Assembly (NCBI RefSeq): GCF_003385775.1
Contig: NZ_QRDP01000004.1
Span: forward strand, 1,411,763 to 1,475,762
DNA: 64,000 bases
Origin: Parasphingopyxis lamellibrachiae
GTDB lineage: Bacteria; Pseudomonadota; Alphaproteobacteria; Sphingomonadales; Sphingomonadaceae
Reading direction: 5' to 3'
Below are positions 54,056 through 63,868 of this stretch, piece by piece. The notes beneath the pieces were generated by a model that saw only the letters and a list, made by a program, of their open reading frames with translations, did not search any database and was not told where the DNA came from. The translations under genes were made by a program, and so were the position numbers. Each line of letters begins with the position of its first letter. Position 1 is the stretch's first letter.

Positions 54056-55705
54056 CTATGCGATCGCTTTTTCTTCGGCCTCGAGCGCGGTTTGCTTGAT
54101 CGCTTTGTAATCCAGCTTGCCGTTCGGCGCGCGGCCGACGCTCTCGACATAGACAAAACTGCGCGGCGTTTTGTAGTCGGCGAGCTGGCCGTGCACCCAG
54201 TCGGCCAAAGAAACGTCGCCGGGATTTTCGGCGCCCGGCATCAATTCCACCACGGCACAAATACGTTCACCCCAGCGCGGGTCCGGCAAACCGGTCACCG
54301 CTACATCGCGCACCGCTTCGTGGCGCCGCAACGCTTCCTCTACTTCCTCTGGGAAGATTTTTTCGCCACCGGAATTGATGCATTGCGAACCGCGGCCGAG
54401 AATTTCGAGCGTGCCGTCTTCGTTCACCATCGCCCAGTCGCCGGGCATACTCCATCGTTCGCCGTCGATAACGGGAAAGGTTTTCGCCGATTTTTCTTCG
54501 TCTTTATAATAGCCTATCGGGCAGTAGCCGCCGACCGCAAGCATGCCCTTTTCGCCGGATCCCGGTTCGATACGGCGATGGTCTTCGGTGAAAACGGCGC
54601 ATGTTTCGCCGGTTTCGAACCGGGCTGTTTCAGTTTCGCCCTGCGCATTGGTAACCGACATCCCCATGCCAAGCGCTTCGGACGAGGAATAGCTGTCGAT
54701 CAGGTTGACCTGCGGCATATGACGGATCAGGCCGAGTTTCGTCTCGCGCGTCCACATGGCGCCGGACGATGTCATCAGCAAAAGGCTGGACAGATCCCAG
54801 CGCCCCGGCTCGGCGTCGAGCGCTGCCAGCAGCGGCTGGGCGAAAGGTTCGCCGACGATCGTGCATCGTGTCGCCTTGTGGCGGGCCGCGATGTCGAGCA
54901 TCTCCTCGGCTGAAAATTTGCCGGTCGGCAGCAGAATCACCGTTCCGCCCGAAACCAGTGCAGCAAAGGAAGTGAGCAGTCCGGTCGCATGCATCAATGG
55001 CGGCGCGATCAGCGAGCGCGATTTGATCGGCGAAGCGACGGCGCGGGGGCCGGCATCTTCAGGCCGCTCGAGCGGCGGCACGCCCAGCATGGGCACGGCG
55101 CCGAATTCGCTCTTCGCCAGAAGATCATGAAGCCGCCACATCACCCCTTTGGGCATCCCCGTCGTCCCGCCGGTATAAATCATAAGCAAGTCTTTATTGC
55201 TCCGCCCCCAGGGCGCCTCATAGGGCCGGCTGGCGGGTGCCGTCGCGACGGCTTCTTCATAGCGTGCGGCCCAGTCCGGGCAGTTATCCTCATCGGCGCC
55301 GATCGCGATCCAGCGCGTAACGGTGCCGAGCGTCTCACGCACTTCCTCGATGATCTTCGCATAGGCGATATCGAACAGTACCGCCTTCGCGTCGGCATTG
55401 TCGATCAGATAGGCAAGTTCGGACGAGGTATAACGGTAGTTGATATTGAGCGGCGTCAGTCCGGCCTTGAAGGCCGCGAAATATCCGACAAGGAATTCCG
55501 CGCGATTGGGGGAATAGACGGCGACGCTTGCCCCCTGCTCCAATCCCTGATCGACGAGGAAATTCGCAAGCCCGTCGGCTTGGCGATCGAACTCCCCCCA
55601 GCTCACGGTATCCTCGCCCTGAACAACCGCATTTTCCAGAGGCTGCGCCGCGGCAATCGATTCCCAGATATTGGCATAGTTCCAGATATTGGTGCCGTCG
55701 TTCAT
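54056..55705 (-). CDS. AMP-binding acyl-CoA synthetase
   Basis: A 549-residue ANL-superfamily ligase. The P-loop is LLMIYTGGTTGMPKGVMWR (about 175-193), followed by the adenylate motif SYSSSEALGMGMSV, GDWAMVNEDGTLEILGR and NSGGEKIFPEEVEEAL. The catalytic lysine near the C-terminus is in PNGKLDYKAIK. The start at 55705 (MNDGTNIWNYANIW) has CAGGAG about 11 bases upstream; the open frame continues upstream but antisense to the glycosylase gene. The fatty or aromatic acid substrate is unknown. It resembles FadD3/FadD-like medium to long-chain synthetases. Confidence 0.88.
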   Translation of the reverse strand: MNDGTNIWNYANIWESIAAAQPLENAVVQGEDTVSWGEFDRQADGLANFLVDQGLEQGASVAVYSPNRAEFLVGYFAAFKAGLTPLNINYRYTSSELAYLIDNADAKAVLFDIAYAKIIEEVRETLGTVTRWIAIGADEDNCPDWAARYEEAVATAPASRPYEAPWGRSNKDLLMIYTGGTTGMPKGVMWRLHDLLAKSEFGAVPMLGVPPLERPEDAGPRAVASPIKSRSLIAPPLMHATGLLTSFAALVSGGTVILLPTGKFSAEEMLDIAARHKATRCTIVGEPFAQPLLAALDAEPGRWDLSSLLLMTSSGAMWTRETKLGLIRHMPQVNLIDSYSSSEALGMGMSVTNAQGETETARFETGETCAVFTEDHRRIEPGSGEKGMLAVGGYCPIGYYKDEEKSAKTFPVIDGERWSMPGDWAMVNEDGTLEILGRGSQCINSGGEKIFPEEVEEALRRHEAVRDVAVTGLPDPRWGERICAVVELMPGAENPGDVSLADWVHGQLADYKTPRSFVYVESVGRAPNGKLDYKAIKQTALEAEEKAIA

Positions 55706-55840
55706 TCGCTGATGCTCCTGCAGATGCGTGGGTTGCATAACAGTATGTACGGACAATGGCGCGCTCCGCAATGGGCTGGAAGCGGTCAAACCGGCAGAAT
55801 CGCTCTTGATCCCCCCGCCCGATCGCCGCATCTCCCATCC

Positions 55841-56395
55841 GTGCGCCGCAAAAGCTCCTTTCCTCCGGTCGTCGATCCCCACACGCGGATTTTGATTCTC
55901 GGCAGCCTGCCGGGAGAAGAATCGCTGCGTCAGGCGCAATATTATGCCCATCCGCAAAACAGCTTCTGGGATCTGGTCGGCGGCGCCATCGACACGGACC
56001 TGCGCGGACTTGCCTATCGGGATCGGCTGGAGGCGTTGCTCGGTCGTCACATCGGGCTATGGGATGTGATTGCCGAAGCGCGGCGCACGGGCAGCCTGGA
56101 CAGCGCCATTCGCGACGCGCGCGGCAATGATCTGTGCCAACTGGCGAACTCCCTGCCTTCGCTACAAGCCATTGTATTCAATGGCAGAAAATCCGCTAAC
56201 ATCGGCCGCGAGCAGCTCGGCGAGCTAGGCGGGCGCTACCGCCTCGTCGATCTTCCCTCTTCCAGCCCTGCCTATGCAGCCATGCCATTCGGGGAAAAAC
56301 TCTCTCACTGGGCGGTAATCGGAAGCATGATTGACAAGCCCGAAGATCGCTTGGACAGCCAGAGTGGCACAGAGGATCAGGATCCGAATTTTTAG
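55841..56395 (+). CDS. Hypoxanthine-DNA glycosylase family protein (UDG superfamily)
   Basis: A 184-residue protein of the UDG family 6 type. The active-site strand is ILILGSLPGEESLRQAQYYA, followed by HPQNSFWDLVG. The later VFNGRKSAN and LPSSSPAYAAM correspond to the second UDG motif. It removes deaminated bases, hypoxanthine or uracil, from DNA. The GTG start at 55841 gives the normal length; the frame is open much further upstream but only as antisense of the acyl-CoA synthetase. The two genes are divergent across 135 bases. Confidence 0.82.
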   Translation: MRRKSSFPPVVDPHTRILILGSLPGEESLRQAQYYAHPQNSFWDLVGGAIDTDLRGLAYRDRLEALLGRHIGLWDVIAEARRTGSLDSAIRDARGNDLCQLANSLPSLQAIVFNGRKSANIGREQLGELGGRYRLVDLPSSSPAYAAMPFGEKLSHWAVIGSMIDKPEDRLDSQSGTEDQDPNF

Positions 56396-56496
56396 CGCCC
56401 GAATGGACGGCGTTGATCGAAGGTCAGGCTACGGTCATGGAATTGTCATAAAAACACGGTTGACGAAACATACTGCAATCGCGAAAAGCCGCGCCC

Positions 56497-56937
56497 ATGA
56501 CTAAAATCATATCCCCCCTCGCGGTCGCTCCGGTGGCGGCCCTTATCGCTCTTGCTGCCTGCGGCGAGTCTGAACCCGAAATCGTTGGCGGCATGGCCGA
56601 TCCCAATCACGAAGAGATTGAAGAGCTGTCTCCCGCAGAGTTGCCGCCGATGCGCACGCGCGAAGCCAGCTTCCGCTGTGCCGACAACAGCGTCGTCTAT
56701 GTCAGCTTCTATACCAATGACAGCCAGGTGGGTGTCTCCATGGAGCGGGACGCCATTCAGACCCTGCTTCCCAATGTTGCCATGGCTGCTGCTGAAGAAG
56801 GCGGCGAGGAAGCCGCGGAAGCACCTTCCGGCCCGCCTCGCTATTCCGCGGAAGGCTATACGCTGGTTGGAGAGAGCGACGCGTCGAGCATCCAGTTTGC
56901 CCGCAACGGCGGCGCATTGCAGAGCTGCCACAGCTAA
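56497..56937 (+). CDS. Lipoprotein with MliC-like domain
   Basis: A 146-residue lipoprotein. The signal peptide ends in the lipobox LAAC (Cys22), which is followed by Gly, compatible with outer-membrane sorting. After an acidic spacer, FRCADNSVVYVSFYTND and a later YSAEGYTLVGES, ending in a paired Cys (LQSCHS), resemble the MliC lysozyme-inhibitor fold (YxC...VxF...SGxxY...). The assignment is tentative. A strong terminator follows at 56965. Confidence 0.65.
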   Translation: MTKIISPLAVAPVAALIALAACGESEPEIVGGMADPNHEEIEELSPAELPPMRTREASFRCADNSVVYVSFYTNDSQVGVSMERDAIQTLLPNVAMAAAEEGGEEAAEAPSGPPRYSAEGYTLVGESDASSIQFARNGGALQSCHS

Positions 56938-56964
56938 ACGGGCGCTTGCCTTTTACCATTCACC

Positions 56965-56997
56965 GGGCCGGCCGCCATCGCGCTGCCGGCCCTTTTT
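56965..56997 (+). terminator. Strong intrinsic terminator after the MliC-like gene
   Basis: Arms GGGCCGGC (56965-56972) and GCCGGCCC (56985-56992), 12-base loop, then TTTTT. It separates the MliC-like gene from the next lipoprotein gene. Confidence 0.85.
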
Positions 56998-57107
56998 CGT
57001 TGCGCCCGAATCGGACCGACCTGTCATTGCACGGTTCTGGATAAATGGGCGCAAATCCACTATATCCACGATCTGCGGTTGGGGCATCAGCGGTTTGGGG
57101 GCAACAG

Positions 57108-58364
57108 ATGAGAGGACGGTTTTCAAGGACATCCGGACTTTTGGCGGCGATAGCAATGCTTGGGGGCTGCGTATCCCTGCAAACACCTATCACAGATTTC
57201 GCGACGGACTATAACCGCGTAATCGCCGATACGCGCAATGAGATGATCTTGCTGAATATCTTGCGAGCGCAACACCGGGAACCCCTTTATTACTCAAGCG
57301 TTTCACAGATCGAGGGCGCGATAGCAATCGGGGCCGAAGCCAATTTGGATCTGAGTCTTGTCGGTGACGGCAATCCGGCGACTGACAATGCGAATACCAC
57401 CAAACCATCGCTGGGCGTTAGTATGAGTTCGGAGCCCAGCTTCACGGTAGTCCCGCTCAATTCGAACGACTTTGTCCGAGGAGCGCTGACACCAGTTCGG
57501 CCCGCAACCATCGCCTTGCTTCTGCAACAGGGATGGCGGGAGGACATATTGGCACCCCTGCTCATCGAGCGGATCACCTGTATCGCGGGTGCCGGCGACA
57601 AAGGACAGTCCGGCGGCGAGGCGACTACCTCAACCGGAACGAACGAGATTACGATCGAGAACCACCCCTATACTTTTGCGCAATCGAGACTTTCGCGAGG
57701 CTCGAACCCGGCAACAAGCGATACTGTTGTGCCAGCTGCCATCGACCTGCAGGATTTCGCAGAGATCGACATCGGTATCTCGACCGACAAACGATCGCAG
57801 TTCCTGATCGAGCTGAACGGCAATGATCTGGCGGACATGCTCATGGCGCCGAATTCCAGTCGGTATGAGATCGAGCAGAGCGGTCAGGCTCCGGAACGTG
57901 AAGGCAGCCCTCCCGGCCATATCGTGTCGGTTGAGCGCGACGACGATGTCGAAATCACTTTCGCCTTCCCGGACCGTATCCAAAACGCACTGAGCGGTTG
58001 CGCAGCTTCGGAAAGCGCCACTCTCGGCCGAAATGGCGGAACCGAAGTACATATTCGATCGACACAAGGCATAATTTACTATCTCGGCGAGATTCTCAGG
58101 GCGCGATACACGCCGCTGGTCAGAGATGAAAACGGGTCGACTGTGTTGTTGTTCAATCTGAGACAGGGCTCTGCAAGTGCGGCAGTCAGCGTGAACTATC
58201 GCGGAAACCGGTATTATTTGGACGCCCATGGCGGTCAGTCGGTGCCCACTGCGGCCTATGATGACCGGTCACTGCAGATCATTTCTCTGATAAACCAGCT
58301 ACTGGCTCTCCAGACTTCGACCGAGGACCTGAACCGCATATCGTCAACAGTACGGGTTCGGTAA
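57108..58364 (+). CDS. Large lipoprotein of unknown function
   Basis: A 418-residue lipoprotein. With the start at 57108 the signal peptide ends in MLGGC (Cys at about residue 21); ATG start upstream at 57045 would bury it. The mature N-terminus, TDYNRVIADTRNEMILLNIL followed by RAQHREPLYYSSVSQIEG, resembles a widespread but uncharacterised lipoprotein group (recalled, not searched). The remaining sequence is beta-rich and polar with two internal cysteines (Cys at about 163 and 305). The flanking genes give no clear functional link. It stands alone between a terminator and purL. Confidence 0.72.
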   Translation: MRGRFSRTSGLLAAIAMLGGCVSLQTPITDFATDYNRVIADTRNEMILLNILRAQHREPLYYSSVSQIEGAIAIGAEANLDLSLVGDGNPATDNANTTKPSLGVSMSSEPSFTVVPLNSNDFVRGALTPVRPATIALLLQQGWREDILAPLLIERITCIAGAGDKGQSGGEATTSTGTNEITIENHPYTFAQSRLSRGSNPATSDTVVPAAIDLQDFAEIDIGISTDKRSQFLIELNGNDLADMLMAPNSSRYEIEQSGQAPEREGSPPGHIVSVERDDDVEITFAFPDRIQNALSGCAASESATLGRNGGTEVHIRSTQGIIYYLGEILRARYTPLVRDENGSTVLLFNLRQGSASAAVSVNYRGNRYYLDAHGGQSVPTAAYDDRSLQIISLINQLLALQTSTEDLNRISSTVRVR

Positions 58365-58477
58365 TTCAAACAGGCTGGAAAAGAATATCGCCATTGCAGA
58401 CACGTATCCTGTCATGTGCCCATGGGAGCGCCGTTTCGCTCTAGCTGAATCGCTCCGCCAGCGCTAAGGCGCTTCGC

Positions 58478-60667
58478 ATGTCAGACACCGCCTCAGAATC
58501 GCAACAGAGCATCACCCCAGAAATCGTCGCCGAACACGGGCTCGCGCCCGATGAATATGATCGCATCCTCTCGGCACTGGGCCGCGAACCCAATATCGTC
58601 GAGCTTGGCATATTTTCGGTCATGTGGTCGGAGCATTGCAGCTATAAAAGCTCGCGCCGCCATCTGAAGAAATTGCCGACGGAAGGCCCGCAGGTCATCT
58701 GTGGTCCCGGCGAGAATGCCGGGGTCGTCGATATCGGCGACGGCCAGGCCGCAATTTTCAAGATGGAAAGCCACAACCATCCCAGCTTCATCGAACCCTA
58801 TCAGGGCGCGGCGACCGGCGTGGGCGGTATTTTGCGCGATGTCTTCACCATGGGCGCGCGGCCGGTGGCGAACATGAACGCGCTGCGCTTCGGCCGGCCG
58901 GACCATCCCAAGACACGGCATCTCGTGTCCGGCGTGGTCGCCGGCATCGGCGGTTACGGGAACTGCGTCGGCGTGCCGACCGTCGGCGGCGAGGTCAATT
59001 TCCACTCGGCCTATGACACCAACATCCTCGTCAATGCGATGACGGTGGGGATCGCCGATACCGACAAGATCTTCTATTCGGCGGCTTCGGGCGTCGGCAA
59101 TCCGATCGTCTATGTAGGCTCGAAAACCGGCCGCGACGGCATCCATGGCGCAACCATGGCCAGCGCGGAATTCGACGAAGACAGCGAGGACAAGCGCCCG
59201 ACTGTTCAGGTCGGCGATCCGTTCACCGAAAAGCTGCTGATTGAAGCCTGTCTGGAGCTGATGGCGTCGGACGCGATCGTCGCAATCCAGGATATGGGCG
59301 CGGCGGGGCTGACCTCCTCATCCGTCGAAATGGCGACCAACGGCGAAGTCGGCATCATCCTCGACATGGACAAGGTGCCGTGCCGCGAGGAAGGCATGAC
59401 GCCCTATGAGATGATGCTGTCGGAAAGCCAGGAACGCATGCTCATGGTGCTGGAGCCGGGCCGCGAAGACATGGCCCGTGCCATCTTCGAGAAATGGGAA
59501 CTGGATTTCGCGGTAATCGGCGAAGTCACCGATACGCGGCACATGATCCTCACTTTCGAGGGCGAAACCGTCTGCGATATTCCGCTTGGGCCGCTCGCCG
59601 CAGACGCGCCCAATTACGATCGCCCCCATGTTCCGACGCCCAAGGCTGCCCCGCTAACCGACATCCCGGAAAGCACGGACATCGGCGCAGACCTGCTGAC
59701 GCTCATGGCCTCGCCCGACCTCGCCTCGCGGCGATGGATATGGGAGCAATATGACCATATGGTCATGGCCGATACGATCCAGCGGCCCGGCGGCGATGCC
59801 GCTGTCGTCCGCGTCCATGGCACCAGCAAGGGCCTTGCGATCAGCACCGATTGTACGCCGCGCTACTGCAAGGCCGACCCGGTCGAGGGCGGCAAGCAGG
59901 CGATCGCCGAATGTTATCGCAACCTCTCCGCAGTCGGCGCCAAGCCGCTCGCGACGACCGACTGCATGAATTTCGGCAACCCGGAAAAACCCGAGATCAT
60001 GGGGCAGTTCGTCGGTTGTATCGAAGGCATGACCGAGGCCTGTGCCGCGCTCGATATGCCCATCGTCTCCGGGAATGTCTCACTCTACAACGAAACGACG
60101 GATTCCGACGGCAAGGCTACGCCCGTCCTGCCGACGCCGGCTATTGGCGGCATCGGCCTGCTTCACGATATCGAGAAGATGGCGACCGTGGCTTTCAAGG
60201 CCGAAGGCGAATGTCTGGCCGTGATCGGAGCCAGCTATCCGGATATTGGCCAGTCGCTATGGCTGCGCGAAATCCATGGCCGCGAAGACGGACCGCCGCC
60301 GCGCGTAGATCTGAAGGATGAGAAGCTCCATGGCGATATTGTCCGCCGGCTCATCGATGAAGGCGCGGTGACTGCGGTGCATGACATTTCCGATGGCGGC
60401 CTCCTCGTCGCTGTCACGGAAATGGCGCTGGCGGGCAACATCGGCATCGAACTCGATGCGATGGACGCGGCCTTCGCCTTCAACGAGTGCCAGGCGCGCT
60501 ATCTGGTAACCTATCGCACCGATGCGCCGCTCGATCGCAATGCGGTTCCTTTCGAAAAAATCGGAACGGTTGGCGGCGACGCCGTTCGCGTGAACGGCGC
60601 GGACATCCCGCTCGCCGATCTGCGCGCGGCCAATGAAAGCTTCTTCGAAAATCTGATGGGCCGCTAG
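58478..60667 (+). CDS. purL: Phosphoribosylformylglycinamidine synthase subunit PurL
   Basis: A 729-residue ATP-dependent subunit of the small, three-protein type (with PurS and PurQ, not in the window). Marks include [49 protein letters not shown] and [17 protein letters not shown]. The second half has GNVSLYNET and [17 protein letters not shown]. It converts FGAR to FGAM in purine synthesis. ATG 58478 follows AAGGCG. It converges on coq4 with a 13-base gap. Confidence 0.97.
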   Translation: MSDTASESQQSITPEIVAEHGLAPDEYDRILSALGREPNIVELGIFSVMWSEHCSYKSSRRHLKKLPTEGPQVICGPGENAGVVDIGDGQAAIFKMESHNHPSFIEPYQGAATGVGGILRDVFTMGARPVANMNALRFGRPDHPKTRHLVSGVVAGIGGYGNCVGVPTVGGEVNFHSAYDTNILVNAMTVGIADTDKIFYSAASGVGNPIVYVGSKTGRDGIHGATMASAEFDEDSEDKRPTVQVGDPFTEKLLIEACLELMASDAIVAIQDMGAAGLTSSSVEMATNGEVGIILDMDKVPCREEGMTPYEMMLSESQERMLMVLEPGREDMARAIFEKWELDFAVIGEVTDTRHMILTFEGETVCDIPLGPLAADAPNYDRPHVPTPKAAPLTDIPESTDIGADLLTLMASPDLASRRWIWEQYDHMVMADTIQRPGGDAAVVRVHGTSKGLAISTDCTPRYCKADPVEGGKQAIAECYRNLSAVGAKPLATTDCMNFGNPEKPEIMGQFVGCIEGMTEACAALDMPIVSGNVSLYNETTDSDGKATPVLPTPAIGGIGLLHDIEKMATVAFKAEGECLAVIGASYPDIGQSLWLREIHGREDGPPPRVDLKDEKLHGDIVRRLIDEGAVTAVHDISDGGLLVAVTEMALAGNIGIELDAMDAAFAFNECQARYLVTYRTDAPLDRNAVPFEKIGTVGGDAVRVNGADIPLADLRAANESFFENLMGR

Positions 60668-60680
60668 AGCGGATCGTCGC

Positions 60681-61511
60681 TCAGGCGGGCTGGGCGGATT
60701 CCATGCCGTCCGACGGCCCGCTCTTCGCCAGCAGATCGTATGGATCGCGGCCTTCTTCGCGCAGGATGCGGTGCGCTTCATGATAGGCGCGAGGCACCCC
60801 GATGTTCAGCCGTTCGCGCGCTGCATCAAGGGGCTCGGCGAGCAGTTCGGTGATGTTCATCTCCCACACCCGCGGGCCGGCCTTGCCATGGCGTTTCGCT
60901 TCTCCGATCGCGCGGAAAATCGGTGCCCTTGTCCCGGTCTCCTTCTTCAGGTTGAAGCCGCCAGCATAGGCGATGAAGAGATGGGCGAAAGAGGGATCTT
61001 GGCCATAGGTGAAGGCCAGGACGCACTGTTCGCCCAGGCTATCCCGACCATAACCGGTCAGGACGTGCAGCAGGTCATGCGTATCCCGGTTCCGGTTGCC
61101 ATACCATTGGATCAGATCATTATAGCGCGGCTTGCCCATCTTCTCGCCTTCCGCGACGAGGCCGGCGGCCGTAAGGCCCTCGGCTTCCATGAAATCGCAA
61201 TAGGCATGGGCGACGCTTCCTTCGGGCATGGCGCGGAGCCGATCATGATCGTCGAGAATGGTCGGCAGATAGGGTTCGCTGGCATGGATGGCGCGGCCCT
61301 GCTCGCTGGTCCCGAACCGGACGGCTTCATCGCGGAAGGATTTCCGCGCCAGCGCCTCGAAAATCCAGAAAACCTGTTCCGTATCTTCCTTGTCTTTCAG
61401 AAGTTCGCGGAAATGGTGCAGCGCTTTCAGCGGCCGCTTTCTGAGCCGCGGCCGGTCGGGATGCACGGCAACAGGCATATCCGAGATTGCAGCTATCGTT
61501 TCCATGCGCAT
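60681..61511 (-). CDS. coq4: Ubiquinone biosynthesis protein COQ4 homologue
   Basis: A 276-residue protein with the Coq4 zinc motif HDxxHx11E, here HDLLHVLTGYGRDSLGE. Further Coq4-like segments are YNDLIQWYGNRNRDT just before it and AYHEAHRILREE near the C-terminus. Coq4 acts on the quinone ring during ubiquinone synthesis (C1 decarboxylation and hydroxylation has been shown for the human protein). ATG 61511 is used; ATG 61505 is an alternative. It is divergent from the nitroreductase. Confidence 0.9.
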   Translation of the reverse strand: MRMETIAAISDMPVAVHPDRPRLRKRPLKALHHFRELLKDKEDTEQVFWIFEALARKSFRDEAVRFGTSEQGRAIHASEPYLPTILDDHDRLRAMPEGSVAHAYCDFMEAEGLTAAGLVAEGEKMGKPRYNDLIQWYGNRNRDTHDLLHVLTGYGRDSLGEQCVLAFTYGQDPSFAHLFIAYAGGFNLKKETGTRAPIFRAIGEAKRHGKAGPRVWEMNITELLAEPLDAARERLNIGVPRAYHEAHRILREEGRDPYDLLAKSGPSDGMESAQPA

Positions 61512-61589
61512 GAAATGCTATTTGCTGACATTGATGTCAATAGCAAGCCCGCCCCTTTGCGAGGGCGGCGTCACCGTCTATCAGGCGTC

Positions 61590-62264
61590 ATGACCGACCA
61601 TGATACTGTCCCCTATGCCGATCTTCCCGCCTATCCGGACGAAGAACGAATCGCGCGTGCGAAGAGTTTTTACGAAGCAATCCGGACCCGGCGGACATGT
61701 CGCCAGTTCAGCGATGCACCCGTCCCGCGCGCGGTGATCGAACAGGCCATTCTCGCAGCCGGCACAGCGCCCAATGGCGCGAACCACCAGCCCTGGCATT
61801 TCGCCGTTATCGGCTCGGCCGAGAGGAAGAGGGCGGTTCGCGAAGCGGCCGAGGTGGAGGAGAAAGCTTTTTACGAGACCAAGGCCAGCGATGAATGGCT
61901 CGAAGCGCTCGCACCGCTCGGCACCGATAAGGACAAGCCCTATCTCGAGATCGCGCCCTGGCTGATCGTGATTTTCGGGCAGCGACGCGGCGGGCCAAAT
62001 CCGGGCGACGACAAGCAGAATTACTATGTAACGGAATCGGTAGGCATCGCATCGGGATTTCTTATCGCGGCGCTGCATGATGCCGGGCTGGCAACGCTGA
62101 CCCACACACCCAATCCGATGAAGTTCCTGAACGAGGTGTGCGAACGTCCGGCCAACGAAAAACCGATGATGATTGTCGTTGCCGGCAAACCGGCTCCCGA
62201 CGCGACAGTCCCTACTCATGCACTCAGCAAAAAGCAGCTCGACGCTATAGCCAGCTGGCTATAG
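61590..62264 (+). CDS. Nitroreductase family flavoprotein
   Basis: A 224-residue FMN protein. The N-terminal IRTRRTCRQFSDAPVP and AAGTAPNGANHQPWHFAVIG bind FMN phosphate; ESVGIASGFLIAALHDAGL and THTPNPMKFL complete the site. This pattern is closest to the iodotyrosine deiodinase/BluB side of the superfamily. Its substrate is unknown. The start at 61590 gives the standard N-terminus; the frame is open far upstream but is antisense to coq4. A DUF418 gene follows after 29 bases. Confidence 0.85.
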   Translation: MTDHDTVPYADLPAYPDEERIARAKSFYEAIRTRRTCRQFSDAPVPRAVIEQAILAAGTAPNGANHQPWHFAVIGSAERKRAVREAAEVEEKAFYETKASDEWLEALAPLGTDKDKPYLEIAPWLIVIFGQRRGGPNPGDDKQNYYVTESVGIASGFLIAALHDAGLATLTHTPNPMKFLNEVCERPANEKPMMIVVAGKPAPDATVPTHALSKKQLDAIASWL

Positions 62265-62293
62265 CCTTCGGGGTCGGAGGGGGAATCGTCGCT

Positions 62294-63541
62294 ATGGCCA
62301 GCACTGCATCAACGGACAGCCGTTTCATCAGCCTTGATGTCGTACGCGGTATCGCGGTGATGGGCATATTGCTCATGAACATTGTCGCCTTCTCCCTGCC
62401 AAGCGCCGCTTATTTCACACCGCTTGCCTATGGTGGAGAGAGTCCGGTCGATTTGGCTGTCTGGGCTACGAATTTCGTGCTGGCGGACGGCAAGATGCGC
62501 GGGCTCTTCTCCGTCCTGTTCGGCGCCTCGATGCTGCTCGTCATCCAGCGCGCCGAAGCGAAGGAGCAGAGCCCCGCCCTCACCCATTATTCTCGCATGA
62601 CCTGGCTGCTCCTGTTCGGGGCCATCCATGCCTACGCAATCTGGTATGGCGACATATTGATGCTCTACGCGGTGATCGGTTCGATCGCCTTTTTCTTTCG
62701 CAAGATGGAAACGCATAAACTGGTTGTGCTCGGGATCATATTGATCGCGGTGCAGGCGATCTTTCTCGCCCTGCTGGCCGGATCGATATGGCTGCTGCGC
62801 GAATCGGCTCTGGCGCCAGGCGCCGATGCGGAACTGGTGCGGCAATGGCTGGCGATCGATGCGCAATTCGGTACGATGCCGCCCGATAAACTTGCCGAGG
62901 AACTCGCGCGGTATCGCGGGAATTATGCCGATATTCTCGCCCATCGGCTAGGGCCGGGCTTCTGGGACCCGATACAGGCAAACCTTACCGCCGCGCTCGA
63001 TACGCTGGGGCTGATGCTGCTCGGAATGGCCGGACTGAAGAGCGGCTTCCTGACCGGCGAATGGGATCGGGCCAGCTACGCCCGTTACGCCAGGACAGGC
63101 TATTTGATCGGCCTTCCGCTGCTAACGGGGATTGCCCTGATAACGATGGCAAACGGCTTCGACGCGGTAACGATTTTCGCATTGGACTTCGCCGCACAGA
63201 CCGCCATCAACCCGGCGGTAATCCTCGCCCATGCCGCGCTCATCCTCTACTGGGTGAAATCGTCTGCCGGAAGCCAGTTCATCGCCCGGGTCGGGGCGGC
63301 CGGCCGCGCCGCCTTCACCAACTATATCGGCACGAGCCTCGTCTGCACGACGATCTTCTACGGCTATGGCTTCGGCCTGTATGGCGAGCTGAGCCGCACA
63401 GCGCTCTATATCGTCGTCCTTTGCGTCTGGGTGCTGATCCTGCTCTGGTCCAAGCCCTGGCTCGAACGTTTCCGCTATGGTCCGCTCGAATGGCTCTGGC
63501 GGAGCCTTGCCCGTCGCGAGTTGCAGCCCATCCGTAAATAA
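62294..63541 (+). CDS. DUF418 family membrane protein
   Basis: A 415-residue membrane protein with about 10 hydrophobic helices. The N-terminal RFISLDVVRGIAVMGILLMN is the typical start of the DUF418/YeiB group (also seen in acyltransferase-3 relatives), followed by KMRGLFSVLFGASMLL. The C-terminal AAFTNYIGTSLVCTTIFYGY fits the DUF418 signature. Transport or acyl transfer across the membrane has been proposed for relatives, but the function is unknown. GGAGGGGG lies about 12 bases before the ATG. The gene follows the nitroreductase closely. Confidence 0.85.
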   Translation: MASTASTDSRFISLDVVRGIAVMGILLMNIVAFSLPSAAYFTPLAYGGESPVDLAVWATNFVLADGKMRGLFSVLFGASMLLVIQRAEAKEQSPALTHYSRMTWLLLFGAIHAYAIWYGDILMLYAVIGSIAFFFRKMETHKLVVLGIILIAVQAIFLALLAGSIWLLRESALAPGADAELVRQWLAIDAQFGTMPPDKLAEELARYRGNYADILAHRLGPGFWDPIQANLTAALDTLGLMLLGMAGLKSGFLTGEWDRASYARYARTGYLIGLPLLTGIALITMANGFDAVTIFALDFAAQTAINPAVILAHAALILYWVKSSAGSQFIARVGAAGRAAFTNYIGTSLVCTTIFYGYGFGLYGELSRTALYIVVLCVWVLILLWSKPWLERFRYGPLEWLWRSLARRELQPIRK

Positions 63542-63565
63542 CATGGGCGGGGGTCATTTTTATTA

Positions 63566-63586
63566 TTGCGACTTAATCTCATTAGC
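63566..63586 (+). promoter_or_regulatory. Candidate Fur box upstream of bfd
   Basis: The 21-base site has half-sites TTGCGA and CATTAGC around CTTAATCT, resembling the Fur-box form GCGAATNATTCTCATTCGC at most positions. It lies 14 bases before the bfd ATG. Consistent with iron control of bfd-bfr. Confidence 0.4.
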
Positions 63587-63600
63587 GCTATGGCAGGGCT

Positions 63601-63771
63601 ATGGTTGTTTGCATCTGCAATGCGATTCGCGAAAAAGACCTTCGCGCTGCCGCCCAGAAGGGGGCCGCGACCCCATCTTCCGCCTATGCGCAGATGGGAT
63701 GCAAGGCCCGGTGCGGCCAATGTGTATCCTTTGCACGGCAGATTATACAATCCGAAACTGCGACTGCGTAG
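63601..63771 (+). CDS. bfd: Bacterioferritin-associated ferredoxin
   Basis: A 56-residue [2Fe-2S] protein. The four cluster ligands are Cys4 and Cys6 (VCICNAIRE) and Cys38 and Cys41 (KARCGQC), with a further Cys34. Bfd reduces bacterioferritin iron cores to release iron. It is followed 98 bases later by bfr on the same strand, the usual pairing. The only in-frame start is ATG 63601; the ribosome-binding site is weak (AGGG close to the ATG). Confidence 0.93.
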   Translation: MVVCICNAIREKDLRAAAQKGAATPSSAYAQMGCKARCGQCVSFARQIIQSETATA

Positions 63772-63783
63772 CATCAACATCTG

Positions 63784-63808
63784 AAAGCCCCGAAAACTGG
63801 GGGTTTTT
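63784..63808 (+). terminator. Weak hairpin with T-run between bfd and bfr
   Basis: CCCC (63788-63791) and GGGG (63799-63802) can pair around a 7-base loop, followed by G and TTTTT to 63808, 12 bases after the bfd stop. The stem is short, so it may only partly stop transcription before bfr. Confidence 0.4.
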
Positions 63809-63868
63809 GGCCTTCTCTCCCTCCATCCTTGCCGCTATAACGCCCGGATCAGAACAAGGAGGTCCGGC

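Noticed and set aside
54989-55840. Upstream part of the long plus-strand frame ending in the DNA glycosylase
   Set aside because: Antisense to the acyl-CoA synthetase; only the part from 55841 matches the glycosylase family.
60771-61589. N-terminal extension of the nitroreductase frame
   Set aside because: The extension is antisense to coq4; the nitroreductase fold begins at 61590.
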